Source: Xiphophorus maculatus
Lineage: Eukaryota; Chordata; Actinopteri; Cyprinodontiformes; Poeciliidae
NCBI RefSeq assembly: GCF_002775205.1
Contig: NC_036450.1
Span: forward strand, 8,616,479-8,680,478
Reading direction: 5' to 3'
Length of the DNA: 64,000 nucleotides
This document shows, in pieces, positions 35,401 to 48,000 of the stretch. The number at the start of each line of letters is the position of its first letter. The first letter of the stretch is position 1. The notes under the pieces are model-generated. The model was not told the DNA's origin. It searched no databases and was given only the letters and a program-made list of their open reading frames with translations. The translations under genes and the position numbers were made by a program.

Positions 35401-38400
35401 CCTAATTTAATCCTGCAGTTCCTGAGAAGATGTCTTTAGATTCACAAAGTTTGAAAGCTTTTAGTTATTCTGCAGCGTGTGTGTAAGCTTTGGTCTGTCT
35501 GCAGATCTATCTGATTAACCTGCGACGCCGGCCTGACCGCAGAGACAGGATGCTGTACTCCCTAAACGAGCTGGAGGTTGACGTCAAAGTGGTAGATGCT
35601 ATAGATGGAAAGTAAGCACACACTAAAAGTCTCCAGACAGATATTCATCAATACAGTTGCTTAAGTGTCTTTATCATCAAATAAAAAAATATCCTAAATG
35701 CAAAAAGTAAGAATTAGAGAATGTCAGTATTTGAATGATTGGTAGTAAAACCATCCAGTTGCGGACTTTGGTGCTGCATGTGACAAACTTTGATAAATAT
35801 GGTCTTTTTTTGTTTGTTTTAAAGCCAATATATATTTGTTTCTCACTGTGTGTTCCTCCAGTGCACTGAACAGCAGCGACATTAAGTTCCTGGGTGTCGA
35901 CTTGCTGCCGGGTTACTATGACCCGTTCTCTGGACGCACACTGACCAAAGGAGAGGTGGGCTGCTTCCTCAGCCACTATTACATCTGGAAGGAGGTGAGA
36001 GAACTAGGCTACACAAAGATCTGGTGTAGTCACTCCCAACCTGGAGGGGCGCTAGAGAGTTTACAGGGGCACCCACGAGTTAGGGCTTATGGGGCCCACG
36101 AATATTTGAAACTTGAGACCCCTTTCAAAACACCTAAAACTGCCTATTTTAATAGTTCACACAGCAAATATACCTTAATATGCATTAATACACACAGTGA
36201 AAACTGTGTGTTTTCACTGCCCACACAGTGAAAACTGTGTGGGCAGTCTTCCTTTGTGCTCGGGGTTCTGTCAATCCTCTCCAAGGAAGATGAATGGTGC
36301 TGCATGATTGGCTGCTTTGCAAGTGCCAGTCAATAGTATGTCAGGTAGCATTGCACTGATGTATTCCAGCTTCCAAAGCTGTATTTTTTTTTTTTTTCGA
36401 TTTTTGGTGTGTGAACTACATTTTTAGCCTTTCATCAAAAAAAAGTGGAAAAAGAAAGCAAAAATGCAAAAACAGAGTTTGATTAAATTAATGTTTCACC
36501 TAGACATTTGAGCTTTAAGTAGTGGCTTGTTATTTTGAGATGCAAATCATATTACCTTTCCTTTTGATGTTACATCAGATCTCTACCTATCTATGGTCCA
36601 GTATCCGTGGATATTTCTGTGGAATGACTCCAAATTATTTGTGGAAAATTCATCTATTTATAGATATTTTCATAATAATATATATAGCATATATATATTT
36701 TTTTCTCTAGGTTGTGGACATGCAAATGGACAAAGCCCTGATCTTTGAGGATGACGTTCGCTTCGAGGCAAACTTCAAGCGACGAGTGCTCAGGTTAATG
36801 GAAGAGGTGGAGCAGGTGGAGCTGGACTGGGACTTAATGTGAGAAGTTTTTTTTTCTCCCTTGGTTTTGGTAAGGGATGGGAGGAGTCAAGGTAACAACA
36901 AATTCAGCTGTCTGAATGTGGTAAAGAGTGGGAAAAGGGGATAAAAAATACTTCGTAGATAGCTATCTGACTATTCAAAGTAAGCTGAATGTTCTCAGTG
37001 TAAATTCCTTATTGTGCGTCTTACTGGTGCTGGATTTCTTTGTCTCATGCAACCCAAAATCAGCTTGTTTCAATTTAAATCATACTGAGTGTGTCGGACC
37101 AAACGTCAGACATGGAATCAAAGCACTTTGAAAGCATCTGTTAGCGGGAGGAGGAACCATTACTAACTCTTTTGTGCATATTGTGTTGGTTAGACATGTG
37201 TAAAACATATGCAAGGAAGAAAATGAAGAGGAACAGAAGAAACTAAATCAAATGCGTTTTAGAAAACACTTTTTGACATTTTTCTTGGTCTTTCTAAGTT
37301 CGCTCCCTTTCTTTTTCCACAGATATCTTGGCAGGAAGCAAGTGAATCCTGGAAAGGAGGCGGCGGTGGAGAACGTTCGGAACCTGGTGGTGGCCGACTA
37401 TTCGTACTGGACTCTGTCCTACGCCATCTCTCAGCAGGGAGCCCAGAAACTGCTCAATGCTGAGCCGCTCTCTAAGATGCTCCCTGTCGATGAATTCCTC
37501 CCCATCATGTATGACAAACATCCCAAGTAAGTATTTAGCATTGTTTTAATTCTAGATGTTCTCTTAGGAGAAACTATTTTTAATGCAGCAGTTCTAAAGA
37601 AACGTGAAAAATAAAAAAAATAATAAAAATAAATATCATTTCAACATGTTTGATTGGGATTTTATGTAACAGACCAACACAAAGTAGCACATAATTGGTA
37701 TGTGAAGGGAAAATTCTGCATGGATGTTTTACAAATAAAAAGTGTGGTGTTGATTTGTGTGATTTGTTTATAACTTAACACCTATCTTCATAACTTTATC
37801 AGTGACCTATCTGTGGTGTTCCTGGGACTTCCTGATGCTGTTTATTCACTAATGTTCTCCAACACACCTGAGACCTTTGCATAGCATCAATATATGAACT
37901 AAGTTTAAATTACACACTGAAAACCTATTAACTAATTTTCCAAAGACAGTTGCACTAGATTTGATTTAGCGGTATAAGAGGGCTGAATTCAAATACATAC
38001 CACACTTTTTAAAGTTTTATTTACAGAAAAAATGACTCCTAGTATGATCTTCCCCTAATTTCATAATAATGTTCTACAATTTGTTGGTTTATCACATGAA
38101 ATCCAGATAAAATAACTTGATGTTTGTGCTTGGAATGTGGTAAAATGTAAAGAAAAAAAATTTAACTGTGCACACATTCATTGCCTTCAATACATTCCAG
38201 TGTTGTATACTGGAATGTAATGTAAGAGATTTTTAAGACTCTACCCAAGTCTTAAAAATCTAAAAACGGGCCTCATAATTGCTCAACACATTCTTTAATT
38301 TACATGCCTGAGTTTCATATTTAGCTTTGTTTGGTGTGGGCCTTCCAGATTAAAGAGTCAGAGTAAAAACTGTGGCTATCCTTCAGTGTGCTCTAGTTTA

Positions 38401-39212
38401 AAAATAATTGCAGTAATGTTTAACTTTAGACTTAAAGGAGATTTTTCTTTTTACGTTGTGCATGTTTGTTGGCTGCACCCCAATCTCAATCTTATTTTTA
38501 CATTAGCATGTTAGCTTCTCTTATTACAAAACTCAGATCTCCTGATAAACCCACACGTTCACTGAAAAAAAAACACCCTTTATCATCAGACTGCAGAAAT
38601 AACATGTTTCATGCTGCAGAATATGTAAACCAGATGGGAGGTGGGAAGCATGCATGCACTCCATACTGTGTGGAAAGCTGGCAACCAGCCAGCCCACTTT
38701 CTCTGTTCTCTGTCTCTAACCTCTGAGAGGCTCATTTGATATGCTTGACTGCCCTGCTAAGATTACACAGCGTCTGCATCCCACGTTTGGTCCTTCTGTC
38801 TGACCTTTAGTGTAACTAAACGACATTTAAAATCAGAGTGAATCACAGCATCTCTTTTTTTTTCTCTTTCTCTTTTTTTTGATTAATATGAGAGTAAATA
38901 TTTGTGGTAATAAAACAAACGACTGAAATCACACAAAAAAACTGTTTAAATATCTATACTTCATTTTCTATTTACAGTGAGGACTACAAGTCCCATTTCC
39001 CCAACAGAAACCTGCAAGCCTTCAGCACACGCCCCCTTCTGGTACAGCCATGTCAATACGCCGGCGATCCTGAGTGGGTGAGTGACACAGAGACCTCCAC
39101 GCTGTGGGATGATGACTCAGTAAGGACTGATTGGAGAGGCTCCCATAAAACACTGAAGGGGGCTGCGCCACCGCCTGAGATGCTGTCTGCCTCCTACAGG
39201 GACGAACTTTAG
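29412..39212 (+). CDS. cercam: Cerebral endothelial cell adhesion molecule (GLT25/COLGALT family), complete, 12 coding exons
   Basis: Family members are ER-lumenal. COLGALT1/2 transfer galactose to collagen hydroxylysine, whereas CERCAM is the paralogue for which that activity has not been shown. Coding exons are 29412-29614, 31231-31341, 33819-33936, 34084-34218, 34326-34530, 34933-35052, 35192-35268, 35505-35611, 35862-35994, 36711-36838, 37323-37526 and 38978-39212. All junctions are GT-AG and keep one frame of 591 residues (human CERCAM is about 595). Visible features are a signal peptide (1-17), the [20 protein letters not shown] block (39-58), an N-terminal glycosyltransferase-like domain with DTD at 147-149 and [16 protein letters not shown], a C-terminal GT25 domain with [11 protein letters not shown] and EDD at 416-418, and a C-terminal RDEL retention signal. 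The tail ([13 protein letters not shown]) resembles CERCAM more than COLGALT1/2, and the neighbour urm1 supports that. Both acidic motifs are kept, so activity cannot be ruled out. Confidence 0.95.
29935..30545 (+). mobile_element. Tc1-like transposon remnant in cercam intron 1
   Basis: It opens with a terminal-repeat-like block (aagtgcttgcagaag, then gttttgtcacgttacacc and agaccaacacaaagtag). It continues with transposase-region words in order: catcatgctgtgccaaggct, cttttcttcagtaag, ttccagcaggacaacaaccc, and gaatggcctagtcaaag at 30499. It is interrupted by deletions and stops. Confidence 0.75.
32085..33290 (+). mobile_element. Second-family Tc1/Sleeping Beauty-like transposon remnant in cercam intron 2
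   Basis: The start has the terminal word cagaagtttacatacactca (about 32095). The 3' half reads acgtcagacacacttggaag, ttccaaccggataagg and tatgcttaagagcc in the order of a fish Tc1 element that begins with this terminal repeat. It is heavily mutated. The middle (32250-32750) is not placed with confidence. Confidence 0.6.
36216..36247. repeat. Perfect 13-bp inverted repeat, 6-base loop
   Basis: Arms 36216-36228 and 36235-36247 are exact reverse complements around TGAAAA. A partial copy of the same word lies just before (36191-36210), making a direct plus inverted cluster in cercam intron 9. Confidence 0.95.
37640..38150. mobile_element. Internally deleted Tc1-like element in cercam intron 11
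   Basis: The left block (gattgggattttatgtaaca, agaccaacacaaagtagcac) and the right block (gttggtttatcacatgaaat near 38082-38101, then ccagataaaataacttgatg and gtggtaaaatg) are inverted copies of the fish Tc1 terminal repeat. Little internal sequence remains between them. Confidence 0.7.
38191..38261. repeat. Two adjacent perfect hairpins (11 bp and 14 bp arms)
   Basis: Arms 38191-38201 and 38209-38219 pair around a 7-base loop. Arms 38227-38240 and 38248-38261 pair around another 7-base loop. Both are exact. They sit just after the Tc1-derived element. Confidence 0.95.
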
Positions 39213-40500
39213 TGCCGGGACGCTGGGAGGTCAGAAAGATGGACGCTGAGGGGACAACATGATGTCAGACTTAATATCAGTCGGTTTGATGAGGCAGACA
39301 TGCTCATTGTCCTAAGAGCTGGACCTTTTCCATTTTTATTGTTGTAGAGGGTGTGTGGTACTCCATGGATGATCTTTGGGGTTATTTATTGACTCACTCT
39401 GTAGCAGCATGCTTTAAATGTTATGCAGAAACTTGCACAACAAATTTCCTCAATCAGTTCAGAGTTTTTAAAGTTTTTATTGTTACTTCTTCTTTGATGG
39501 GTGTGAAAGAAATTGTGTGTTTCATGTGTGCCTGTGGTGACTGTATATCCAGAAAACGGATCTCACAGCGTTTGTCCCTAAGTCTGTCAAAAAGTCGGAG
39601 GATTCCATTTCCTTTTTAGTGTAAACAATTTGTATTGTAATTTTTTAGGTATTTTTTTTATTCCAGTGGAACTGTTGACAGACAGAACTGCACCTACTAC
39701 TAAGCTCTACATGGTAACAGTTTCCACAGTGAAAGCTTCGACATGTGATGGTTCAGAACTCTTATGAGTGATTCGAGATTGGATTCATCAAATATTGTGT
39801 TTTTACTCACACATACTGAATGCTACAGAGAATTTTTAGGAAGCGTTTCTTAAAAAGGTAAAGTTTTGTTATTTACAGAGTCAAATTGGTAATTTAAACT
39901 TAACAAATCGTGGGTTACTATAATTTTTAATATTTACAAAAAAAAGAAAAAATATTTTATTCTTAAAAATTGTTCAATTTTATTGTGATCTGGACTTATA
40001 GTGGTTATTATTTTAAATTAAATAAAACATCAGAATTATTTAAGGCAGCCAAGATTTTCTAAATATTTATGTTTTTTAAATTGATAACAAACATCGATAC
40101 ATGTTTCTTAACACTTCTGCTGAGGTTAGAAGTGTTTATTTTTTATGTTAAACGGACTTGATATGGGTTTAGGAACTACATAAAACATTTACAGTAGCAT
40201 TTATGAGCCATTTGAATTACATAAATGAGTTTTGACTAAACTTGTACATTTATTTTCTACACCTAAACATGTGTAGGGACCTATTTTCTGTTTCAATTGT
40301 TTCTGATAATCAATAATTAGCAGAAATTATTATTAGTTTAATTTATTGAGTCTTTAATGATGTGTCTTACTGATGAATCAAGACTTATTCTTCTGGCTGT
40401 GTTTTTTCTCTCCCTTATTCATGTTTTAATGTGGGGTGTATGTAACATTTATCATTTTAAAGTGACAAACAGGTCAAATAAAAATTATAATAAAAGAAGA
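39213..40500 (+). terminator. cercam 3' UTR with poly(A) signals
   Basis: AT-rich sequence follows the TAG stop. AATAAA hexamers occur at 40021-40026, 40477-40482 and 40489-40494. The last pair would give a 3' UTR of about 1.3 kb. The 88-residue frame at 39353 is a shadow in UTR sequence. Confidence 0.5.
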
Positions 40501-40565
40501 CTTCAACAATAATGTAGTTGATGAAGTTTTCATTCAGCTTCCCATGCTGTACAGGCCAGGATTTA

Positions 40566-40578
40566 CCACAAGAGGGCA
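40566..40578 (+). promoter_or_regulatory. CTCF-like motif downstream of cercam
   Basis: CCACAAGAGGGCA fits the CTCF core in forward orientation, about 70 bases past the last cercam poly(A) signal. With the reverse-oriented match at 28804-28820 it brackets cercam. Confidence 0.4.
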
Positions 40579-40999
40579 TCATTTCTCAAGTATCACATAG
40601 TCGTAGCAGTGGATGGAGTTCATGAGAAAGTACCGGGTTTGTAACTTTGTAACTTGGTTTGTGTTCTTGAATTATTGCAACTGCAGTCTTTCTGTGGCTA
40701 TTGTTTTAAGGAAAATGCATGAATTTTAAAAGGGTATTCTGTCAATCAGGTCATAAAGTTTAAAATAATGTATTTTATAGTGATGATTTTATGAGGTAAA
40801 AATAGTTCTATACAATATACATAATTATTTCCTCAACTTCGCTGCTCCAGCTGATTACCAAACTACTAGAAATGTCTTCGGTTTCTAGAACTACTTATGT
40901 GTTCATGCGCTGTGGTAAAACAAGTGATAATAGGTATGTCTCACTTTAAATCATTTCAAGGGGTCCACTAAAATAAAATTCATAACAGACAACAGCAAC

Positions 41000-41310
41000 A
41001 ATTCAAGTAATCCACACATACAAAGAAAACAAAGCGAATTAGTCTTGGACACACGTACAGAAGTGTATTAAATACCTTGTGGAAAAGCCTTTTTTAATAG
41101 TGAAAGCTTCAGAATGTCTCCTGTGTGGAGAAACCAGTCACATGCATTGCTCAGCTGGAATTTTGACCCGTTCTTCTTCACAAGCCATTTTCAAATGCCA
41201 GAGATTGTGAGAGTCCTTTATATGCAGATATTTGGTTGTTGCCATGGATGTTTTAGTAGGTGGAAGTCAGGTGACTGACTTGGCCATTTCTAGCAGTTCT
41301 AATTGATTTC
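41000..41310 (-). mobile_element. Tc1-like transposon fragment
   Basis: The + strand reads the reverse complement of the 5' part of a fish Tc1 family: agaaaccagtcacatgcatt, ttttgacccgttcttc, ggtggaagtcaggtgactga, cttggccatttctag. It lies in the cercam-sardh spacer. Confidence 0.55.
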
Positions 41311-41319
41311 TTATTAAGT

Positions 41320-43230
41320 GTAATCATGTTAACATGAAAATCAACTAATCTATTTTACTTAAAAAGAAAAAAAACCTTTATTTTTTTACCTTTAAAATCA
41401 GGGTGATACTCCTAAAGAGTTAATAGAGTCTTAGTAAACACATAATCAGATCAGATTTCTACACATGTTAAGCTCTCTGGTTCTTGTGACTTGATTTATC
41501 TCAAATCAGAATGAAAGAAGCCAAACTGAAGAGTGGTTCACAGTGTACAAACTTTACTCCTGGACTTGTTTACATGGCCATAGTACACAAGCTTATCGAT
41601 CAGTAACTTGTGTTTAAAAAGGAAAATATTATTCATGAGGAACCCAAAGGTTGCTGAAGCTTCCTTCCTTTCTTAGATTTGGATTTAAAGCAGAGCTCAC
41701 ACACCTATAGAGAAAATAAAGTTACAGGCAGCAGTAGCTCCTACACTCAGCTTCTGTCCTGTTCAAAGCTGTACAAACTAGACAGAACCTCCTGTCATAG
41801 GAGGGAATCTAAACTCAGCAACCTATTGGCTGCTGGTTAGGAGGTGTGGGCTCAGGAGGCCAAAACAGGCAGACCGCAGCAACAGGGAATAAGGTTTCAT
41901 AATGTGGACGTACTAAAGTAACCGGCATTTCTTGTCTTCCTAAATTATTTTCAGTGTTCATACGCATGTAGAAACATGTAGAATTTGTTTTAAGTGCTTG
42001 ATAGAAAAACGTATCAGTCAAGTTATTTCAGCCCCAGCATATACATATATATACACAGCTTCATCTGTTTTACCTGTAATGGAAACATAGTTTTACTAAT
42101 TAACCTCGAGTTCTTCTTAATTTGAATCAAGGAGTTTAGATTTACTGTACGTGATTAAGACTGAAGGAAAATCCATATTTGTAATCAATTAACAGTGAAT
42201 GTTTGTACTTTAATGTCAGAAATGGACAGAAAATGAGTGAAGTAATACAGAGATGTGTATCTACAGAGGTTTTCCATTTCAGAACAGGGATTGTAGAGTG
42301 AATGTATACTGGAGACTAAGATCATAACTTTGTATCTTTGTGTGTAATGGGGTTTACTGTACTCTACTTCTGCTTCATTAGGCCTTTGCACCTGAAGGGA
42401 TTTGATAAACAGCTGCTCTCCCCGCATCTAACTAAAACACTTATATAGAAATTAGACAGGATGGAAAGGCAGAGGACATTTTTGTGTTTTAAATATTTGT
42501 ACAGTCTGTATGGCCTTTACCCAAAATATAGCACATACTGTGCCAAAGTTTAAGAGGACACCTAGGTTTTCAGAGGTGTGCCATTCTCTAATTTGATTAT
42601 CTGATCTGTAAGATGTTCACATCTTTGAATGTTTTATAAAATAAACCTGCTAAAAACTTCACCACAAACCTATTCCTGAGCTGTCTGCTGCGTTCCTTGG
42701 TCTTTTTGTTTGTTCTCAGATGTTATCTGACATACCTCTGAGGCCTCAAAGAACGACTGCATTTATAACTAGATTAAATTACAGATGTGTGTACCCTTAA
42801 GAATAACCAGACTTCTAAGGGCAAATGGTCGCAGCAGATTTTCTGGGGTATCAGAGTAAAAGGGGCTTAATACCAAAACCAAACCTTTTCATTCCGTTTT
42901 AAATTAATGCACTATTATGTTAGTGTGTCACATAAAACGTGGAAACCTAACAGCTGGAAATTGATGTCCATTAACGCAATAACAAAACCATTAGTAGGGT
43001 TTTAAAACGTGGCAAGGCTTTAAAAATTCCCCTGCTAGCTCCTGAGATCTTTATTAATGATTGCTTTTTTACATTTCCACATATTATATTTTCATGTTTC
43101 TATAGGTAACAAAATGAGTAATTCCAAGATGACAAATAACCACAAAATTGCATAAATTTCAATCGATGAAATTAATCAATAATGTTAAAGTCTATGCTGG
43201 TTTGCTTCTGTTAAAGATTGCAGTTCGCAT
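41320..43230. other. Intergenic spacer between cercam and sardh, no gene seen
   Basis: This is AT-rich sequence without a supported exon, RNA gene or clear repeat. Short - strand frames at 41815 and 42185 show no domain. Confidence 0.4.
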
Positions 43231-43249
43231 GCAGCCTGCAGGGTGCCAG

Positions 43250-43557
43250 TCCTGTTCTCTCCCTACAGAACAGTAGAAGCTCGGCACAGTGGGCTGAGGG
43301 TGAAAGGAAGAAGGAGGGATTGCTGAAGGCAGGGACTCAGAGCTGCTGTCCCGCTACAGATCGTGCTATCTGACAGCTTTGCTCTCCAACCCACGCCGCA
43401 CCCCCTCTGTATCGCTTCGCTTTTTTGGGAACTATTCGGCCATTTTTACCCACCAGCCTCCCTCCTTTTTGCACATAGCACATTCTTTTGAACCAATTTT
43501 TCTCCTCGCATCGACTGCTTTTGTTTTCTTTTCCGGGGCGGTCCTTCGGACTCGATT
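43250..43557 (+). promoter_or_regulatory. sardh: sardh promoter region and probable 5' UTR exon
   Basis: Sequence upstream of sardh rises in GC and CpG and ends at a strong donor, ATT|GTAAGT, at 43557/43558. A non-coding first exon here would splice to the acceptor just before the start-codon exon (acag at 45081-45084). The exon's 5' limit is not visible. No TATA box is evident. Confidence 0.45.
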
Positions 43558-45089
43558 GTAAGTTTTCCACGTGGAAACCCGGACTGCAACAAAAAGTTAG
43601 AGTGCAGTGCATCTCGCTGCAGTTGTGTTTGGACTCCATGGTCTGTTTGCCACGTTTCTCCAATTACTGCCGTTTAGTAACATGCCGTTCCCGTTTCACA
43701 GCCTTCTTTACCTGCACGGTGCTTCTACTGTGTTGTTTCATGCTTTATCGCTTGCTTACACATTAACTTGCACTTAATTTGAAAGTGTAAAGTGAAAGAA
43801 TATATAGGTCAAACTTTGTTGCAAAAGTTATTTTAAACTCCTTTAAATTGAGCTTGCAAATAAGCTTCCTTAACTCAGTTTTTCTTGTGTGTGTCCTGAC
43901 ATTTTTATTTTTATTTTTTTCTGTGATATTGCTGTTATATTTCTTAGCTTGCTGTGCCCTCAATGATGGTTGGCTGGGTTTATACTGGAGCAGCCCAGTT
44001 CCACGCACCTGGTCCTGCATTAATTTGAACTCTGCTAATATCTGCCACCTCATATTTATCTTGCATGATAATTACCGACCCGGCGTGTGTTAGTATGCCA
44101 CCTTTTAATCATTGGCTGTGATAATGGACCACACTTTTAGTTTCAATCTCTCTATGCAGGATTTCAGCTCAGATAGCAGCTTCAGGCTGTCAGTCTAAGG
44201 TATTTGCTGACATGTGTTGGGCTGTTAAAACACACCTAATAAGTTGGTCTTTCCTCAATGTTTTTACCAAACAAAATGCTATATGTAAGTTAATCCACAA
44301 TATTTTCCAATCACACATGTTAATTTAAACTTTTTATAATAAGATGATTTAATTTAAGAAAAATATTAAATTGAGGCATACAGTAAATATATAAAAACTA
44401 GATCTAACTCTAGGAAGACCTTTCTCTATGTTTTCTAGGCAGCATAGACCAGCATGAGAATCTGATGAAAAAATACCATAATATTATTAGCAATATATTT
44501 AATACTGATCTAATAATATATATTTTATTACATTAACTGTTATTTTGACACAAAGTCTTATGTAAACATCTGGAGTAAACACTTGTTAAATGTATTTACT
44601 TTTGATTTATTTTTTATGTTGCTGTATTATTCTGCTGTCTTCTCTCTATATAGCAACACAAAACTAACAGTCTAATATTAGCTAATTAATAATTCAGGCA
44701 GACTATGCTATTGTCATTTGGGTGTTTTTGTTTTTATCAGATATTTTTCCAAGAAGCCAAATGGCAGGGAATGGTGTCTACCACCTTCTTTCAGCCAGCT
44801 GACAAGCAGCGTGCAGCACCACTTGTGCTGCTCACTGCCTGTCAGCAGTATTCAGCACGAGAAAATTTTCTTTGGTATCTTCTTAAAAGTAAGAACTTAA
44901 ATCATAACATAACAAAAACAGTTTCTGGTTTTCAGACTGTTATCCCTGTTTTACCTTCACACCAGAAACCAACCCATGGTGAATTGATAGAACTAATAAA
45001 AGTTGACAGAACTGATAAAATTATTTGTAAAGATATTTTATTTTGGAAGAAAATGTCTTATTGGGTTTGTCAACCTGGTCACAGAGGTG

Positions 45090-48000
45090 ATGGCCTTCAT
45101 TGGGCGTGCAGTCCAGCGCCTCGTATCAGCAGTGCGTCCCTCTGTAGCCCCACTGTGCCGGACAAGTTCTCGGTCTTACAGCACTGAACACACCAGTGAA
45201 AAGAGCGTCCCCTATGAGAAGACACTCAAACAGGAGGAAGGAGCTTCCACAGGACCCACTAAGCCTTTACCAAGGTTAGCCTGAATGGACAGACAGAGAG
45301 TTTAACATGTTAAGATGATGTTTCAGCCAGTAAATTTTGCGGTTGTAAAGTTAGTTTTGTGCTTATGTTTAGCAGATTTTTATTAATCTGCTTCAGCTCT
45401 TTATATTCTGTCTTAATACAAATAAATATCAAGGCTGATTTTTGTTTCTCTTAAAAGACACAAACTATAAATTTAGCATTGTTTCAACCCAGCTTTAAAA
45501 GTTACTTCCTGTTCTGTCAGGTCAGCTGATGTGGTGGTGATTGGAGGAGGTAGTCTCGGCTGTCAGACCGTCTATCATCTGGCCAAAATGGGGATGACCA
45601 ACGTAGTTTTGCTGGAGAGAGACAGACTGACTGCTGGCACCACCTGGCATACGGCCGGTAACTACCACAGAATTAATAAAAACAAGTTGATCTAAAGTCT
45701 TAGGTTGTGTAAGTAAGAGTTTCTGCCTGAATTTAGATTGCCTCATTGTTAATGCCAAAACAGTCCCAGATTATGGTTTTGTCTTGAAGATAATTGTACA
45801 TGTTCAAATCAATGCACATTCAATCACACAACTCACATCAGAGTGTTTTTTCAGGCCTTCTGTGGCAACTCCGTCCCAGTGATGTGGAGGTGGAGCTCCT
45901 GGCCCACACCAGGAACGTGATCAGCAAAGACCTGGAAGAGGAAACGGGTCTCCACACTGGCTGGATCCAGAATGGAGGACTCTTCATTGCTTCCAACAAG
46001 CAAAGACTGGATGAATACAAGCGCCTCATGTCGGTATGGACAGCGATTGCTTGGTTCTTGATTTCCTGTAAGATAAAGTGCCATGCACTGCTGGATCCTT
46101 GTAATAAGTGTTTTGTTAATATAAAATATTTGATTTCATAGGATTAAATAGAAACATTTCAACAAAATCCAGACAGAAATTTTCATCTACACTGCTTCCC
46201 AACAGCAGTACAGATAGATGTCTTATAGAAACAGAATTTTTAAACGCATTGAAGTGACAGGCTTAAAGGTTTTCACCGTAATGGGAACGGTTCACCAGAA
46301 ATTAGGGGTGAGTAAATGTTTTTTTCAAGAACTTCCGATAAAAGATGCTGAAACAGATATGAGAATAGCGAGTTTATCTCATGTGGTCGTTAGAGATCCT
46401 TAGTAATTTGAAATAGCTTTGTATAGTTTAATTATATTTAGACATTCGTAGTACAAAACCTAATCTGAACCTTTTTATGCAGAATAATCAGTTTCTGTAA
46501 AGGTGTTAAATGCCCAAGACTATATGTCTCAATAATTGGTTTACTATTCGTATATCTGATTTTTTTTTTTTTTTGGAAGAGTGCACAATCTATGTTTTCC
46601 CAAGCTTTCCATCGCATTTTATTTACCAGAAAACTATCTTGGAAGTTCGAAAACACATAAAATATGAATCCAAAATCATAGAAAATAAGTCAATTCCCAT
46701 TTGTGTTTCAGCTGGGTAAAGTTTATGGCATCGAGTCTTATGTTCTGTCACCTGCGGAGACTAAGGACCTTTATCCCCTCATGAATATTGATGATCTGTA
46801 TGGAACACTGTATGTTCCCAAAGATGGCACCATGGACCCTGCAGGCACCTGTACCACCCTGAGCAGAGCTGCTACAGCCAGAGGAGCCACGGTAATTTGT
46901 GCTAATCTACTGACTCTGTTTTGCTGTTTTTTAAAAAAGGGATTTTTTTTTTGTACAAAAATGTCAATTTACAGAATCATGCAAACACTGCTGAATTTCA
47001 ATTGTTCAGCAGACAGATGCTGGCACCTTTCACAAAGCCGCAGAAGATGACTACACTTAGAATTCTTGATTGAAGAACACTAAAGGAAAGTTTAGTGGAA
47101 AGACAAAATGAAAACGACACAAGGAACATGCCTCTTGCTTTATTATGTTATTCTGCTTCCTTAATAGAATTGTATAATAAAGCCCTTTCAAGAGTTTGGT
47201 GGAGGTTCACAAAATCTGGACTGCAGCTGGAGAAAGGGCTTCATGAATCACCACTCACGGATTCATGAAGCCCTTTCTCAAAAATCCTACAAAAATCTTA
47301 TAAACTAAATGAGGACAATGACTGACCAACTTTAAACAGTTCTGGATGTCATGTGTCTTGAGGTATTACTTTACTACACCGTCCTGTCTGAATCAGGTGA
47401 TCGAGAACTGCCCAGTGACTGGTATCCAAGTGCGAACGGACGACCTTGGGGTCAAGAAGGTCAAGGCGGTGGAGACACCTCATGGAACCATTGAAACACC
47501 GTGTGTGGTGAACTGTGCAGGTAAGACTCAGAGAAACTTTACCTATCCTTTTGACAATGTGGCACATTTCTATGTTGCTTAGAAAAATGTCAACACATTT
47601 GGGCGAGGTAAAAGAAAGCAACATTGGAAAATTTTGTAAATATTCACGTTTACAAAAGATTATAGCGTTTTGGTAAACCTTGTTACTTACAGGTGTGTGG
47701 GCCACCAAGCTTGGTGAAATGGCTGGAGTCAATGTTCCTCTTATTGCCATGCATCATGCTTATGTGGTGACAGAGAGGATAGAGGGCATACAGGTAAGAT
47801 TTCTATTAATTATTATTTCCTTTAGTTCACCAGACATATTAAATGTTACAAACACCGGGCCAATGTGACACTAAGTGTGGAAGTTGAAGCTTTCCCATGT
47901 ATCAGGTTAATATGACCAGCAGGGGTCACTGTGACCAAACAAATTGCTGCTCCTAATTTTCCAGGCTGTTGTTGGTGTGTTTGGAGGAAAGAAAAAAAAA

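Noticed and set aside
29412..39212. Calling this gene colgalt1 or colgalt2
   Set aside because: The body is similar to all three paralogues, but the C-terminal SDTETS..WDDDS tail and the urm1/mir-219 neighbourhood fit cercam.
45522..45758. 78-residue - strand frame opposite a sardh exon
   Set aside because: It is antisense to a well-supported coding exon. The codon pattern belongs to the + strand frame.
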